Part shown: positions 1-12,831 of the stretch, one piece after another | How the letters are laid out: the number at the start of each line of letters is the position of its first letter | Position numbering within the stretch: the first letter of the stretch is position 1 | Assembly (NCBI GenBank): GCA_015179045.1 | Contig: WHUZ01000004.1 | Location: 372,001 to 436,000, forward strand | Length of the DNA: 64,000 bases | Origin: Kalaharituber pfeilii | Lineage: Eukaryota > Ascomycota > Pezizomycetes > Pezizales > Pezizaceae | Reading direction: 5' to 3' | Translations under genes and position numbers: made by a program | The notes under the pieces: generated by a model | Database searches by the model: none | The model's input: only the letters and a program-made list of their open reading frames with translations | What the model was told of the DNA's origin: nothing

Positions 1-689
1 GTATAGAGTACTCTTCACTGCTGACACTTCGTTCACTTTCAGACAATTTTCAATCGTCGTATTGGTTCATGTAAACCACATCTTTTGACAACACAACAAT
101 TTCTTGCCCTAAGTTACCACACACATTAGCTCATCTACTCCATGTACCCAATGCAGTAGCATTACACTAACAACATGCTCACAAAAACAAAAAAACCTCT
201 CACCTGGATAAATCTCCTCCCTAATTCTACATTGCCATATCATGCAATATCCCCTCCACAATAATATTCCCCAACAATTGAGACCTCCTCGCGCCTACCT
301 TTCTAATCTTAATCCACCAGCTGTCATGGTTTCTTGTATTATACTCCCTTCTTGTGCGGTGGAACCATTATTCCCACTTTGTGCAAGGTCTCCGATAGTA
401 TATGTAGCAACTAGCATAGCGATAAATGCGAGTATAACCCCGTCGGACAAATATCATAGAAGCGCTACGCGCATGGCTTAGTGATATTGGGACCTGGGGC
501 TGCGACGCAAACTAAGTCATCATCGGGTCTTCCCTAAGTGTAACTTCAGTTTCTGCCTGCGCGAGTTTGACGTCAGTGTGATTGTAAAGAAGTTGTCGAA
601 CTTTGAGACTATGTGCTGAGAGCCCGTGTGCACTGGCCGTTCATATCCAAGCGCCATTTTGCTGGGAATTGTTATTTATAAGTGGAAAG
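1..689. other. no recognisable gene
   Basis: No frame in this left-edge stretch resembles a family I know. It follows the C-terminal end of the Chk1 relic on the minus strand, so more decayed kinase sequence may be present. One minus-strand reading near 320-470 has a hydrophobic run, but nothing supports calling it a gene. Confidence 0.4.
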
Positions 690-1560
690 GTAGTATAAGA
701 AATCAATGTGCAACCCTTCAATTGACTTGGTCGCCCAACTTAAATACTATTTCAGCCAGAATGAGTTTTGCTAAGTGTATCATGGCTGATAGCGGATATC
801 CTCGAGACTCATTCGTGTTTTGGTATCAATTTCCATCATTCCTCGGAGAAGAACTAAGGCATATGGAGTAAGGACGGCATCAGTTATTCAATAGGAAAGG
901 GTAAAACTCACAATGAACTTCTATAAATAGCTTTCCCCACAGCTCATCCCTTGTATGGCCATTACTTTTCTTGTATTCAATGAATTCCCACGATTCATCT
1001 GTCGGTTGATCCTACGGTGTGCTGCCGGCTAACATAACGAACAACACCACTCCACAAGACCAAATACCAACTAACTTACTATAATGCTTCCTCGTTATGA
1101 TGCAGATGTAGAACTGGGGATTAAGGAAAACAAGGCAGTAGCATAGGCACGGTATCAAATTGGAAGACTGGTGAATAAACATACGGAGGGGATTCGCAGC
1201 TAGCTTGCAGATATTTTCTGCGCTCTGCGATGCTAGAACGAACTTGTAAATCCAACGTCGGCAATTTTGAAGTCACAATCTCTGTCCATCAATATGTTCT
1301 AAGGCTTAGAAAATATCTAGAGAAATATTGTAAGTCAATGCACTATCCGTTGAAAGACTCGGAAAGAGCGTTCTAACCTCAATGAGAAATTCCTAGCCCA
1401 TGTAGATATGTTGCTCCTCTACTACCGTGTGAAATAGAAATGTGCAATATCTTCCGATAAACCAATATCCGATTCAAATTGAAGTTTGTGTAGATCACTC
1501 GAAAGCGGGTCGGATTGGCTCTGGTTGGTTTGGCGGAAACGCGGCATATTCAGCTTATAT
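690..1560 (-). pseudogene. chk1-like (relic): decayed Chk1-type checkpoint kinase
   Basis: Chk1 is a Ser/Thr kinase that stops the cell cycle after DNA damage. Read on the minus strand, kinase motifs appear in the right order: LEYAA (about 1530), SEDIAHFYFT (about 1430-1456), YLHG (1397-1408), KP.NIL with an aspartate-rich loop (1285-1307), IWSCGVVLFVMLAGSTP (about 1010-1065), LLRGMM and SLEDIR (about 790-850), then ATKSIEGLHIDF (about 690-735), which fits the Chk1 tail. The gene is dead: the HRD arginine codon is TGA (1379-1381), the KPENIL glutamate is TAG (1299-1301), the DFG position reads DVG, the tryptophan after STP is TAG (1012-1014), the HPW tryptophan is TGA (780-782), another TAG follows at 771-773, and the frame shifts between FYFT and YLHG. 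Traces of introns remain. Family assignment is from motif resemblance to fungal Chk1. Whether an intact copy exists elsewhere cannot be seen. Confidence 0.75.
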
Positions 1561-2058
1561 ATCCGTAGGCTGGTTACGAGACTATCTAATCATGGGAGTG
1601 CGAGATCAATGTACAGGAGATCACAGTGCAGCGGGCTGGTATATATCAAGCCGAAATGGAATAGAACGAAACTAACACGAAAAGAAAGCTTAAAGGGTGG
1701 ACCGCAAGGAGGCCAATAGATATGAAGAGGCCGTATGAGCTTTGGACCAGCGGGCCGGCTGCTGCCTCCCGGCGCGGACTTGGCGAACCGGTGCGCTATG
1801 TCCTAACGGGCAGTCTGTTTATTGGCAGCGGGGCGTGTCCACAAACGCCTAAACCCTCTATGTGTCCGCCAATGCCAACAGGAAGGCCGCACCAGCAGAA
1901 GCTCCCAATCAAACACTTGTAGCCTCAGCCATCACATTTCCAACGCCAGCTAAACAAAATAGCATATCTCTCGGTAGCTTTCGATTGCTCTATTTCCAGC
2001 TTGCTTCCCAATTTCCGATACCCCCGGCACACTAGCATATCGTCATTATTACTACCAA

Positions 2059-2891
2059 ATGGATTTCTCTATGGAAGACATTGAGAACGCAAGTTCCAGC
2101 TCGGCACAGGAACAAGAGAAGCTGGACAAGGCTGCCCCACGGGTTGAGGCAGGGTCTGTCACCAAGCGGTAGGTACCCTCTTGCTCACGCCACCGCGGCG
2201 ATTCGTAAGATGAACTGACATTGTGCGGACAGTCTCCAAACCGAACTCATGCAGCTCATGATGTCGGCCACCCCAGGCATATCAGCTTTCCCAGATGACG
2301 GCAATCTACTCCAATGGACTGGCACTATAACTGGGCCTGATGGGACTTACTATGGTGAACATTACTTTTACGCTCAGAGTTCAAATCATGGCACTGCGTA
2401 TCATCCACTGACGATCACTTCCCTCCAGAGAGCCTCACATTCAAGCTCAGCTTCTCATTCCCCTCCAACTATCCCTACTCTCCTCCTACGGTCCTCTTTA
2501 AGACTCCAATGTTCCACCCCAACGTCGACATGGCCGGACGCATCTGCCTCGACATTCTGAAAGACAAGTGGTCAGCAGTGTATAACGTGCAGTCGATCCT
2601 TCTCTCATTGCAAAGTCTTCTAGGGGAGCCCAACAAGTGAGCATCATCCCATACTAGCCAACAAATCCCCACAAGCTAACTCTTAACGCCTAAAAGTAAA
2701 TCCCCTCTCAACGGCCAGGCTGCGGAGCTATGGGACAAGAACCCAATTGAGTATGTACCAATCATGTCAAAATATCATCCATTTACATTTACATTTTCTT
2801 CTAGAGCCAAAGCGAAGTCTTCAGCTAACGTAATTTATCCTACAGGTACAAGCGTCTCTTGATGCTACGGCACCGAGAAGTGGATGACTAG
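2059..2891 (+). CDS. ubc11: E2 ubiquitin-conjugating enzyme, UBE2C/UbcH10 type
   Basis: Five exons (2059-2168, 2233-2354, 2429-2636, 2697-2750, 2846-2891) give 179 residues, the same length as human UBE2C. These E2 enzymes load ubiquitin onto a catalytic cysteine and, with the anaphase-promoting complex, mark cyclin B and securin for destruction. The UBC fold is clear: [10 protein letters not shown] helix, [21 protein letters not shown], the HPNVD motif before the active-site Cys117 in GRICLDIL, then [23 protein letters not shown]. An N-terminal extension of about 35 residues before the UBC helix is typical of the UBE2C branch. Intron phases all match and every intron starts GT and ends AG. 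The gene symbol follows the yeast Ubc11/UbcP4 orthologue and is an inference. Confidence 0.93.
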
Positions 2892-4050
2892 ATCTACACT
2901 ACTAAGGACGAGTTTTGTTTGTGAGAGAAGTTTTAATAATTTGGATCTTTTCATTTCATATTTCTATTTGTATTCGGTTCATCATGACCGGGTGGCGACG
3001 ACGATGACGATGACAATTGTGTTTGGGTAATTGTTGGGTACAAATACGGATATTGGAATGCCTTCATCCGTCTGGACCAGCCAAACGAATCAAGGCGCAA
3101 GGCGTAAAGAGATTCCTACAAAGTACAAATAACGAACCTTTTTCCCAGCCTTTTTTCCTTTTTTGCAGAGCGAAACAGAGAAAATCAGCTTCTGCCCAGC
3201 AGATGCAGCGAAACCCATAGTCCTCAGTTCAAATCGAACGATATATCCCATCTATCAACATCAGACTGCAAACCTGAAAATACGCATACACTCTTCGCAT
3301 CTACCATAAGACTTTGTTCTGTACATACCCCCGATATATAAAAATAGACAAGAGAAATGAAAAATGAAAAATAAAAACGATAATGATAATGATGTGACAG
3401 ATAAGTTTCAGGCTGATAGACAAGATGCAAAGACAATTGAACAGCCCATATCCTCAACAAAACGCTCCCGATGATCATCACCTATCCTCATTCCCCAGTA
3501 TAATGGAATTCGGAGCAAATCCTTTAGATTTGGTTTCCCAAACTCTTCCCAGCTTCAAGAAACAACCCAACTTAGACTTGCCCCCCAAAAAAGGGAATAA
3601 ACGTATAAACCGGCAGCAACAAGTAACTCAACTTCGGTACCAAATATTTATCTACATCACAGAGAAAGGCACAAAAAACGCAATAACCAGCTTTTCGCCC
3701 AATCTTTATTTCGCATAGACAGTCCCATTTTTCTTCCCCGCCCATTATTGAATCTGCGCAATCTCAATCTCAGTTTCCTTATGCAATTCTCATCCCATCC
3801 TAACCTAACCCATCCTATCCTGACGAATTCAAAAACCCACCAAACGAAACATCAAGGAAAATGAACGCCGAATGATAAGAAGACACCCTAAAAATCAAGC
3901 TGATAATAAGAAAGAGCCATGACCCGAGTAAAAATAAATATATATACAGAAGCAGAAAGGATACGACGAGTGTGGTCGGTTCTAAATGATTCGTTGACCA
4001 TGATGATATTGGTTGGAGAGGAAGACAAGAAACCAATGTTACAGATAGCC
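2892..4050. other. intergenic, no gene seen
   Basis: This is the convergent space between the E2 gene and the ies4 gene and presumably holds both 3' ends. Short open frames on both strands look like chance: they are low in complexity and lack family resemblance. Confidence 0.5.
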
Positions 4051-4944
4051 TTATGATGCATTTGTAGAACTATGGGTATATATTAGTAAGAAAGCTCGCC
4101 GCACTCACGCACTGTGAATAACTTACATATCAAGGATGGTACCCCCAAGACTATTCAGTGGATTCGGTATTGGTGTAGCGGGCGTTATCGGAGTGGATCC
4201 ATTTCCCGCCTTAGAGGCCGACTGAGGAGCCTCTAGTTTCTTCTCCACAGCAGGTGTACCCCACGTTGGTACAGTCCAGGCAAACCCGGTGAACGACTTG
4301 AGTGTGAACCCCGTCTTCGACCACTTCTTGCACGGCTTTCCAGTGCGGTCCAAAGCTCTGAGCTGTGCGTTGATAGCACCTTGATTGGCCTTCGGTCCAA
4401 GTTTATGCGGGCCGCTGATTCCGGGAACACTAAGTGCTGGCGAAGCACCGTTGTCACTATAATTTCATCATAAAAATTAGAATAATTTCACAAAATTGAG
4501 AGGTTTCTTCGGCTTCAGATCCAATGCAACACTGGATACATACAGTTTCTGCTTCTTGCGGCCCGGCTTAGCAGCAGGAACTCCAGGCTGTCGCCCTCTC
4601 TTCGGCCCTGGCTTCGCTCCGACTGCTCCGGCTGTTTGAACTGAAGATGTCGCTTCCGACCCACCAGGAGATCCAACGGGAGGTGTCGCAGGAGCGGCGA
4701 GAGGCGAAGAGTTTAGAGGTGAATTCGCAGTGGAACCACTATTGCTATTCGAATGCGACGAAACCACAGCGGTGTCTTTGAATGTAGCCAGCTTAGAAGG
4801 GTTCAGCTTGAGCACGACAACTTTCTGAGCGGCTGCCATCTTTGGATCAATTTTCTTTGCAGGTGGCATCGTAGGCGAAATTTCAGAAGATGGTGTAAGT
4901 GAGGAAGAAAGAGAGCTAGTTGTAGAATCCACGGAGCGGCCCAT
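4051..4944 (-). CDS. ies4: INO80 chromatin-remodelling complex subunit Ies4
   Basis: Ies4 is a small fungal-specific subunit of the nuclear INO80 remodeller. Exons on the minus strand are 4944-4544, 4456-4127 and probably 4069-4051 (249 residues). The N-terminal signature VVVLKLNPSKLATF is present, followed by a Ser/Ala/Pro-rich linker, AT-hook-like KPGPKRGR and KPGRKKQK, then the conserved C-terminal block GPHKLGPKANQGAINAQLR, LDRTGKPCKKW and LKSFTGFAWTVPTW. If the last intron is not spliced, translation ends at a TAA at 4123-4125 that is part of the donor GTAAGT; that intron has a TACTAAT branch site and a TAG acceptor, so splicing (ending ISTNAS) seems likely. The start could also be the in-frame Met at 4869, just before the conserved block. 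Family call is confident, both ends less so. Confidence 0.85.
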
Positions 4945-6168
4945 ATTTAGTTTGCGTTCTTTAGTAGGTCTGGGTGGGCGTCGGTCTTGAATCAAAAACT
5001 GAGAAGCAAAAACCTGCCAGGAGGGGGAGGGAACAGCTAATCGGACCAGAAAATTCTGGCAAGCCAAAAGGTAAAAAGAGGGCTCGTATTCAACTCGAGC
5101 GGAACCACGGTATTCAAACAGGGTAGCTGGTCCTTGAGTGGGTGAGTTTTAGGTTAAGCAAAGCCAAATCACGACGGTAAAAGGCCGCACGCTGACGATC
5201 GAAATGGCTGAGGCGCCAGGCAACGATTAACTCTTTTAAGCCTTCTTATGACGATTCGTCAGGGTGGTAGTGCATGAGGCAGATGAAGGCGAAGATGGTG
5301 GTTGAGGAACGTTGGTGATGGTTGGGGTTGGGTGGAGACATGAATGGGGAAGAACGAACAGGCTGTCGGGGTGGTGCTTTTTTTTAATTTGGGGCGATAG
5401 GGGAACATGAGAATAAATTTTGGGGTGGGGAGCGTTAGGGGGTCAGTCAGATTGCCGTGAATGAAAATGGATGGTACGCTCAAGTTGCTAAGGTGAATAG
5501 TGGTTGTTCGGGAGTTGGGTGAAGGTTTTCATTTTTCTGGCTAGGCGGCGCAAGCCACTGAATACGCGAACATGCTGCATATGCACTGCTGGCCGTCCGC
5601 GGCAGCATAAATACTTGTATTTCTGCATACGATGCCAGAGGTCTCCTATGCAAGTAGAAAAGGTACATCTACAATCTTACGTTTTTCTATCTGCTCGCAG
5701 AGCCCGAATTTGTCGGGCGCTTGTTGTTTGATGTCTTTCCTTTCAAGCTGGCGGAGCAGCAGGCCAGGAGGACAAGGGGTTTTCGGTTTGAAAGAATTTC
5801 ACAGATCACAGGATCAGCACGAGCTGATTAGTGCTGAATTATGCAAAATTGGCCCAGCTGATTCGCGGACGAGGCCCGAATTCGGCCTCCTAGCAACGAT
5901 ATGAGGTATGTATGGTAAGTGAGATGTTGCAAATTAAATCCGAATCCGTTGTTTTTTTTTGCTTTCCACTTTTTCCCAAGGCATTGCTCCCCACCAGGCC
6001 TCCTCACGTAGTACGAATTCCCTAGTTCGTAATCACAAGTTTCCAACAGGTAGGTGAAGCTACTTGTGCAACTTGGATCGGGCGAACGTAGCAAGCATAT
6101 GGAGAGAATATAAAAGGTAGAATCTCCTATTATCTATGTTCCAATCATCGCTCCCATCATTCTGACCC
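4945..6168. other. intergenic, no gene seen
   Basis: This is upstream of ies4. Several overlapping open frames occur on both strands, but none shows a domain or a consistent splice structure. A long T-run sits near 5949. Confidence 0.4.
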
Positions 6169-6321
6169 TCATTCCTCAACTTCTTCCCCGGCTTTGTAAT
6201 TTGCCCAAGCTTTGAAACGTCTTCTGCAGGCCTCACATGTTCTGTACTGCCGCTGCCCAGGTGGTGGACATGGGAGCAAGTGGCGACAACCGGAACATAG
6301 ACTGTATGTGTATGTGTCGCT
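6169..6321 (-). pseudogene. possible CxxC...CxxC zinc-ribbon fragment
   Basis: One minus-strand frame carries CSGC, then about 18 residues, then CEAC followed by a basic stretch (RRRFKAWANYK), ending at a TGA at 6169-6171. It begins right after a TAG that could be a splice acceptor. The layout resembles the CSRC...CNTC head of the Helitron protein at 44.7 kb and small zinc ribbons in other fungal proteins. No convincing upstream exon was found, so it may be a remnant or chance. Confidence 0.25.
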
Positions 6322-6675
6322 CTAGTCTCATGCCATGTCGTTCCGTGTTTGAGACTGAGTTTCACCTTCTTACTAAGTAAACATTCTATTAAGCTTATCA
6401 CGTGATTATGAAACTTCAACACGCGTTACGGGCCCTGGCATTCTTGGCGGCTCAGGTCCAAGTACAGTAGCGCGAACTTGTCGCGTTCGTTTTGCTAAGG
6501 AGCGCTGTCCCCTGGCACGTACCTTACCCCAAGTGACCTTAATTGAAAGCATCCCCTCGTGCCCCTCCAGCCCACCTGGACCTCCGCTGCTTATCATCCC
6601 CATACGCCGCCGGGACCGTCCCCGTCTCGTGCAGTGTGCGCCTCCTTCAATAGATATTCTCGCTCTTAGTCTGCG

Positions 6676-9600
6676 ATGTACAAACAACGCACCACAAGCT
6701 TCCTCGAGCAGGATCACTCTGCGAAGGTAAGCAAGATGGTATCACAAATTTCCAATTATATCTAAATGCCTGACTTACCCTATTGTGAAACAGGCGAGAG
6801 TCAAAAAACAGAGAAATAAAAGGCAATCAATTGCAAAGGCTTTGCAGGTCCCAAAGCCGAACTCCAGTGCTGCTCCAAGACCAGTATCTACGAAGACCAA
6901 AGATAAACTAGATACCTTTGCATTCAAGAAGCCAACACCTCTGTCGACACCAAGAACAAGCAGTCAAGGAGCCTCAACAGAAAACGGTGCTGACCAGAGT
7001 AGGAATAATAATGACAATGAAAACGAACGAAAGCATGAAAGCACTCTAGTTCCAAACCTTGTTGAGGATGGCTATTCATCTCCAGGAAAGGAGCCCCCGA
7101 AGACCCATACGCCCTCCAGAGTTTGCCCTCAAACACCTGCGCCCCGGCTACCTCTTAAAGATCTGGTCAAGACATCGGAAGATGGAAAACCTCCCTTTTC
7201 CAACGTAACCTCGCCTGAAGAGCGAATTGTATGGCAAGTCTCGCCTCGAAGCACCCCACATGCTGCTTCTCAGATCACTCCAGTGCCAAAGCGTAAGCGG
7301 GCCAGGAGTTCTTCACCAATAGGATCCCCTATGGCCGCAGTTACACCAGTTTCTGAGCAATTAGCTTCACATCGTGGGCCTAAGAAACCGCCAAAAACTC
7401 CGCATGCAGACCCAGCAAACGATGTTTGGCAGCGATACTCAAGTACGAGTAATGTTCGTCCGGCAAACCAGCCCTTACTTGCTCGACTTCTTAGCGGGGA
7501 GACACCGAAAGGGTTGAACTTGTCTCCTCTTCGACGCTCATACAGCTGTGGGCCTGATTGGCCGCCCGCGAGGTTGAAGAGACGCCGAACTACTTCCACC
7601 GAGACAGAGAATCAAGATGCAGAGGAATTAGATAAGGCTGCGGAAGACGGCGAGGTAGCAGGTCCTGCTACCTGCCAAGGAAGGCAGCGGGTGGTGAAAT
7701 CGAGAATAAATCGGGTCAACATGCTTTTAGATAAAGTGCACGAGAAACTTGCCAAAAGCTCGACTCCACCAGAATTAACCACATCGTCACCAACCCGCGA
7801 AAACGATGGGAGCTTTTATATGCCATCCTCCCCTACAAAAAACGCTACATCGCGCCGAGGGGTTCACAATGTGCCTTCAAAGATAAAGACAGCTGTCAAG
7901 CCACAAGTCGCTTCAGATAGTGAAGATTATGATGATTTTGATGGTGACCTTGACTTCGAAATGCTCGATAAGGTTGAGGAGGTAGCTGTAGCTTTTACGC
8001 AGCAAAACCAAAAGGGCACGAAAGCTGCCAAAGACTCTACTATACCTCAAGTATTTGATTTTGACGAGTTTGATTTCGATGAAGGTGATGAAGCATTATC
8101 AGGGATAGACGTGGACAAACTGGTTCTTAACCACGATCGAGTGTTCGAAAAGCCAACCAGGTTGATTTCTGTTCAGCCCCAAGCAATAAATGGAATTGTC
8201 CAAGTCGCAACACAAGATGCTGCCGAAGTAGTTGCCGAATTTAGAGATGTCGACTTTGATGACTGGGATGACGAGGAATTGGAAAGCTCTGTGCGTGCAA
8301 ATCCTGTGAACGTTGAGGGTAATGCTAATGATCTCAAGGTAGATATAATCTCGGGTACGAATCGAAGATTTGTGGTACAGGAATGTACAGAGGGGTCATG
8401 GAGATATCGTGATAAGGAACAGCCTCAAAAAGTGAGCTATTTCTGTTATACTTTTACCTCTCTGCATCATTCACTAAAGAAAACATAGATTCTTCGGCTA
8501 CGAGATGAACAATCAGGTAAAGAAAGGCTTGTCTACCTTCGACAGGATTGGTATTATGTCAACGCCGAGAAGGGAGATATAGTTCACGTGATTGGAAAGT
8601 CTAGTAAATGCATTATTGACAACGCAAGCGGAATGATAGTCGTGAACCCTGACTTTCTTGTATCAAGCACAACTGTAGCAGACTCATTTGGCTGCACCCG
8701 TCGTGCGGTTCTGCAGGAGAGGGTTAAAGCGTCAGCAGATATCAGCAAACCATTGGTCTATGGAAACATCTTACACGAGTTATTCCAGAAAGCTTTGACA
8801 GCCAACGATTTTTCGAATAAGTTCCTCCATGATGCAATTGATGCCCTTGTGTTGCAACATTTGGAGAGTCTGTACATCCTAAAGGAAGATGTCCCAGAAG
8901 CCAAAGCTTATATAAAATCGAAGGCTGGGTTACTACAGAATTGGGCCCAGCTATTTGTCTCAGCTATACCAAAGGTAGGATCACAAATTCTTTGATTAAC
9001 ACCACAAAACTAAATTAGGAGCAGAAGGAAGCAATTGCAGTTGACCATCGCGGGTCTGAAGTGCCAAATATTTGCATTAGCAAAGTACTTGATATAGAAG
9101 AGCATATATGGTCTCCCAGGTATGGATTGAAAGGGCACATCGACGCGACTGTACAAACCACTATAAGTGACAGAAAATCACAAAGAACACTCACTGTTCC
9201 TTTCGAGCTGAAAACTGGAAAGACCACCAACGCTGCACTACATCGTGCTCAGACTATGATATATACGTTGCTTATGGAAGAGAGATATGGTGGGTTGCTC
9301 CATCATTCCTTTCACGGGTTTGCTTGCTAAGTTAAGCCATAGACATTGACGTCTTTTGCGGTTTGCTGTATTACATGGAGACATCAGAACTCATCAGGGT
9401 CCCTGCACTTAGTAGCGAACTACGTGGGATGATAATTGCGAGAAATGAATTAGCATGGTACGCGAAGAATCGCGATACTCTGCCTCCTGTAATCAGGAAG
9501 CACACTTGCAGTTCCTGTTTTGCAGGAACAACTTGCTTTATTTATCACAAGGTATCTTCATCACAGCGTAATGCTATGCTTATGCTGACTCATAAAGGCT

Positions 9601-12022
9601 CTCGAGGATGGAACTGCAGAGTCCGCTGGAGCGGAAAAGCAGTTTGAGGAATTGACGGGCCATCTTAATGACCTCCACAAAGATTTTTTACGGCATTGGG
9701 ACCAACTCTTATCCAAAGAGGAAGCTGACATGACTCGCTTCCGCAAGGAACTCTGGACGATGACTAGTGCCCAACGTGAGGCTAAAGGAAGATGCTTTGG
9801 AAATCTTACAATTATTCCTGAATCTATAATTGTTGCAGAAGAAGGATCCAGGATCAATAAATTCACATACGCGCTGCGCAAGGCTGACAATACACCGATG
9901 GCATCATTTCTGGACTCTCAGATAGGCGTAGGAGACGCGATTGTCATTTCTGATGAGAAAGGTCACTTTGCGCTCGCGTTAGGCTTCGTGATTGAGATTC
10001 GGCGAACTTCAATTACTGTATCCGTTGACCGAAGACTACATAATACTCGCACTCGTGAGGAAGGTTTTGATGCCAATGATAATCAAATTTTTGTTGGAAT
10101 TATGAACGTTGGATACTCTGCGCATCCAATCCCTATTCAGGATAATACATCGGTTCTTTTGCGCTTGGACAAGGACGAGTTAACTGGTGGAATGGCTCTT
10201 ATACGAAACAATTTGATACAGCTTCTTTCGACGAAGTCCCGTGATCGAACACGCGAGCTTATCATCGAGAAGAAGGCACCTGTGTTTAGAACTGACTCTA
10301 CTGCCCACTCGTTAGATCATGTAAGAGAGCACCTCAATGAGGACCAGATAAAGGCTATCGAGAAGATCTTGGCGGCGCATGATTACGCTCTAATTTTGGG
10401 CATGCCTGGTACCGGAAAAACAACGACAATTGGGCATATCATTCGTACTCTTGTATCACAAGGCAAAAACATTTTGCTTACATCCTATACTCACACTGCG
10501 GTCGATAATATATTATTAAAGATCAAAGATGACGGAATAGCGACTCTTCGACTGGGAAACCTAACAAAGGCAAGTATATAAAAGGATCTAATATACTTCG
10601 CGGCACTTACTAACTTGCTATAAGGTTCACCCGGAAGTAAAGGATTTCGCCATACTGGCAGAATCACCCCGAACCTCGTTTCAAGAGATAAATGATGCTT
10701 TTATGTTATCTAAGGTTGTTGCGACGACATGTTTAGGAATAAATCAGTAAGTACACTGCGTACTCTCAAACCAAAACAATAATACTTATTACTTTCAGTC
10801 CTATCTTTAATGAACGATTGTTCGATTACTGTATCGTGGATGAGGCATCTCAAATTACACTTCCAGTTTGCCTCGGGCCGATAAGGATGGCCAAGAAGTT
10901 CATCCTAGTTGGTGATCACTACCAATTGCCCCCTTTGGTCAGAAATGCTGCCGCAAAAGAGGGAGGCTTAGACATCAGCCTGTTCAAGCTGCTGTCAGAA
11001 GCTCATCCTCACGCCGTTGTTAGCCTTGAACATCAGTACCGCATGTGTGAGGATATTATGTTGTTATCGAATAAGCTAATCTACGATGGCCGTTTGAAAT
11101 GTGGTGACCAGGAGGTTGCTCAAAGGACGTTAAAGCTTCTTAAGCCAGGAGGATTGTCACGACTTCATTCCTCTGTTGACATCAATCCCGCAGCTAAGCT
11201 GTGCGATAGCAAGCAGTGCTGGATCCAAGATCTCCTTCAAGAAAGGTGTGTATTCCTGATGATAAGCTCTGAGGCGTAATTAACATGCTGTATTGTATTA
11301 GAGTTAAGGTATGCTTTGTTGATACTGACAAAGTACCAGCTATGGAAGTGAAGAAATGCGATCGAATTGATAATCCGGTTGAAGCTGAGCTTGCTTGCCA
11401 AGTAGGTCGTTGCTCTTTCTTTGCGAAATCACTTGTCTGACTATTTAAGTAGCTCGTTGAGGCCCTCATCGACTGTGGCGTCGAACAATCCTCTATTGGA
11501 GTCATATCAGTCTATCGGTCGCAAATAAGGGCTATCCAGTACCTTCTTCGAGGTAGACCAGATGTAGAAATGCATACAGCCGATAAATTTCAGGGACGAG
11601 ACAAAGAGTGCATTATTATATCCCTAGTACGGTCGAATGACCAACAGAATATCGGCGACCTTCTCAAAGACTGGCGAAGGATCAATGTTGCCTTTACAAG
11701 AGCGCGTTCGAAATTGATTATCCTTGGATCAAAGTCAACCCTGTTGGGCAACGAGCTATTGAAGAATTTCGTTGAATTGATGGAGGACCGCCATTGGATT
11801 TACCAGTTGCCTGAAAATGCGCATCTAAAGCACACAGTATCCGCACTGTCGACACAAAGAAGCCCAATGAAGCGGCAAAGAATTCAAAACGAGAATAGCC
11901 CGAAGATGAAGGCAAACGGCCAAAAAGGCCCTAAAACGGGATTGCGAACGGGAAAACTACTTTTTGGCAATAGGCCAGTTTTGAAGGATATTGTAAATGA
12001 CATTGGAATTTTTGAGCAATAA
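6676..12022 (+). CDS. dna2: DNA replication ATP-dependent nuclease/helicase Dna2
   Basis: Ten exons (6676-6726, 6794-8431, 8489-8974, 9019-9289, 9343-9551, 9598-10569, 10625-10746, 10799-11245, 11302-11401, 11453-12022) give about 1621 residues. Dna2 cuts long 5' flaps during Okazaki-fragment maturation and resects DNA ends. After a disordered, acidic N-terminal third come the RecB-like nuclease and Fe-S cluster: Cys632 in GCTRR, GHIDAT, the catalytic PFELKTGK, and Cys871, Cys874 and Cys880 in the CSSC...C motif. The superfamily 1 helicase follows: GMPGTGKT (from about 1153), DEAS (about 1264), GDHYQLPPL, EHQYRM, TADKFQGRDKE and VAFTRARSK. The intron after 10569 begins with GC rather than GT. 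The first exon (17 residues) contains a PIP-box-like TTSFL, inferred only. All phases close. Confidence 0.95.
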
Positions 12023-12831
12023 CTCAGCAAGTTTTGGAATGATTTTCTGGTATTAGCAGTTTAATAGGAGTGTGGGTTTATCTTATCTTGAATAGTCGCC
12101 CGCAGTAATGTCGAAGTCTTGTATGATATCCTTCTTTTTCATTTCGGACTGCCTTGCTAATACTCTTGGTTGGAAATTGTATCTGCCTTAAGGAGCGTAG
12201 TACCATACCTAATTTTGTAATATTAGATCTTTTGAATATTTATCCATGCCTCACTCTATGGGCTACTTCGCTTTTGAAAACAGCGAAAAAGTAGTTCGAC
12301 CTCAAAGGGAGAAGCGGAAGGCAACCAGAACGGATTGCCTACACAGAAACCTCGGTTTGAATTGAAACCGTACTCCATTTTGCTCTCGATCGTATCAGGC
12401 ACTTATGCCTCATGATCCAAACGATAAGCGAGTACAGTGCTTTTAGAGAAAAGCTAGGATTAAAGCAGGTTACCCTGGCTCCAGGAGTATGGTGGAGCCC
12501 ACCAATAAGGGATTACCTGTTACAATTCGCCAGGTTGCTGACTAATAGACAAACCATATATCGATATCGAAACGGATATTAGGCATCGGATAACTTGAGT
12601 TACGTCCCCAAAGATGTGTATACCCTGCCCTATAGCTTCTTTTTAAGTAAGGAAATGAACTAATATTAGGTATAGACACACCTAAGAAATCACTAAAGAT
12701 GCCTCATCCCAACAAGAAAATAGAAGCTATCCTCCTTGCCGTCCCTGCTAGGGGAGCAAAAAGAAGAGCAGCTATGGAACCGGATACCTCCGAGCTAGTC
12801 GTGTCGGCGGAAGAGGGCATTTCCTGACCGT
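12023..12831. other. intergenic, no gene seen
   Basis: This is the stretch downstream of dna2. A short open frame at about 12700-12826 (starting MPHPNKK) leads into the decayed frames that follow. Nothing else stands out. Confidence 0.4.
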
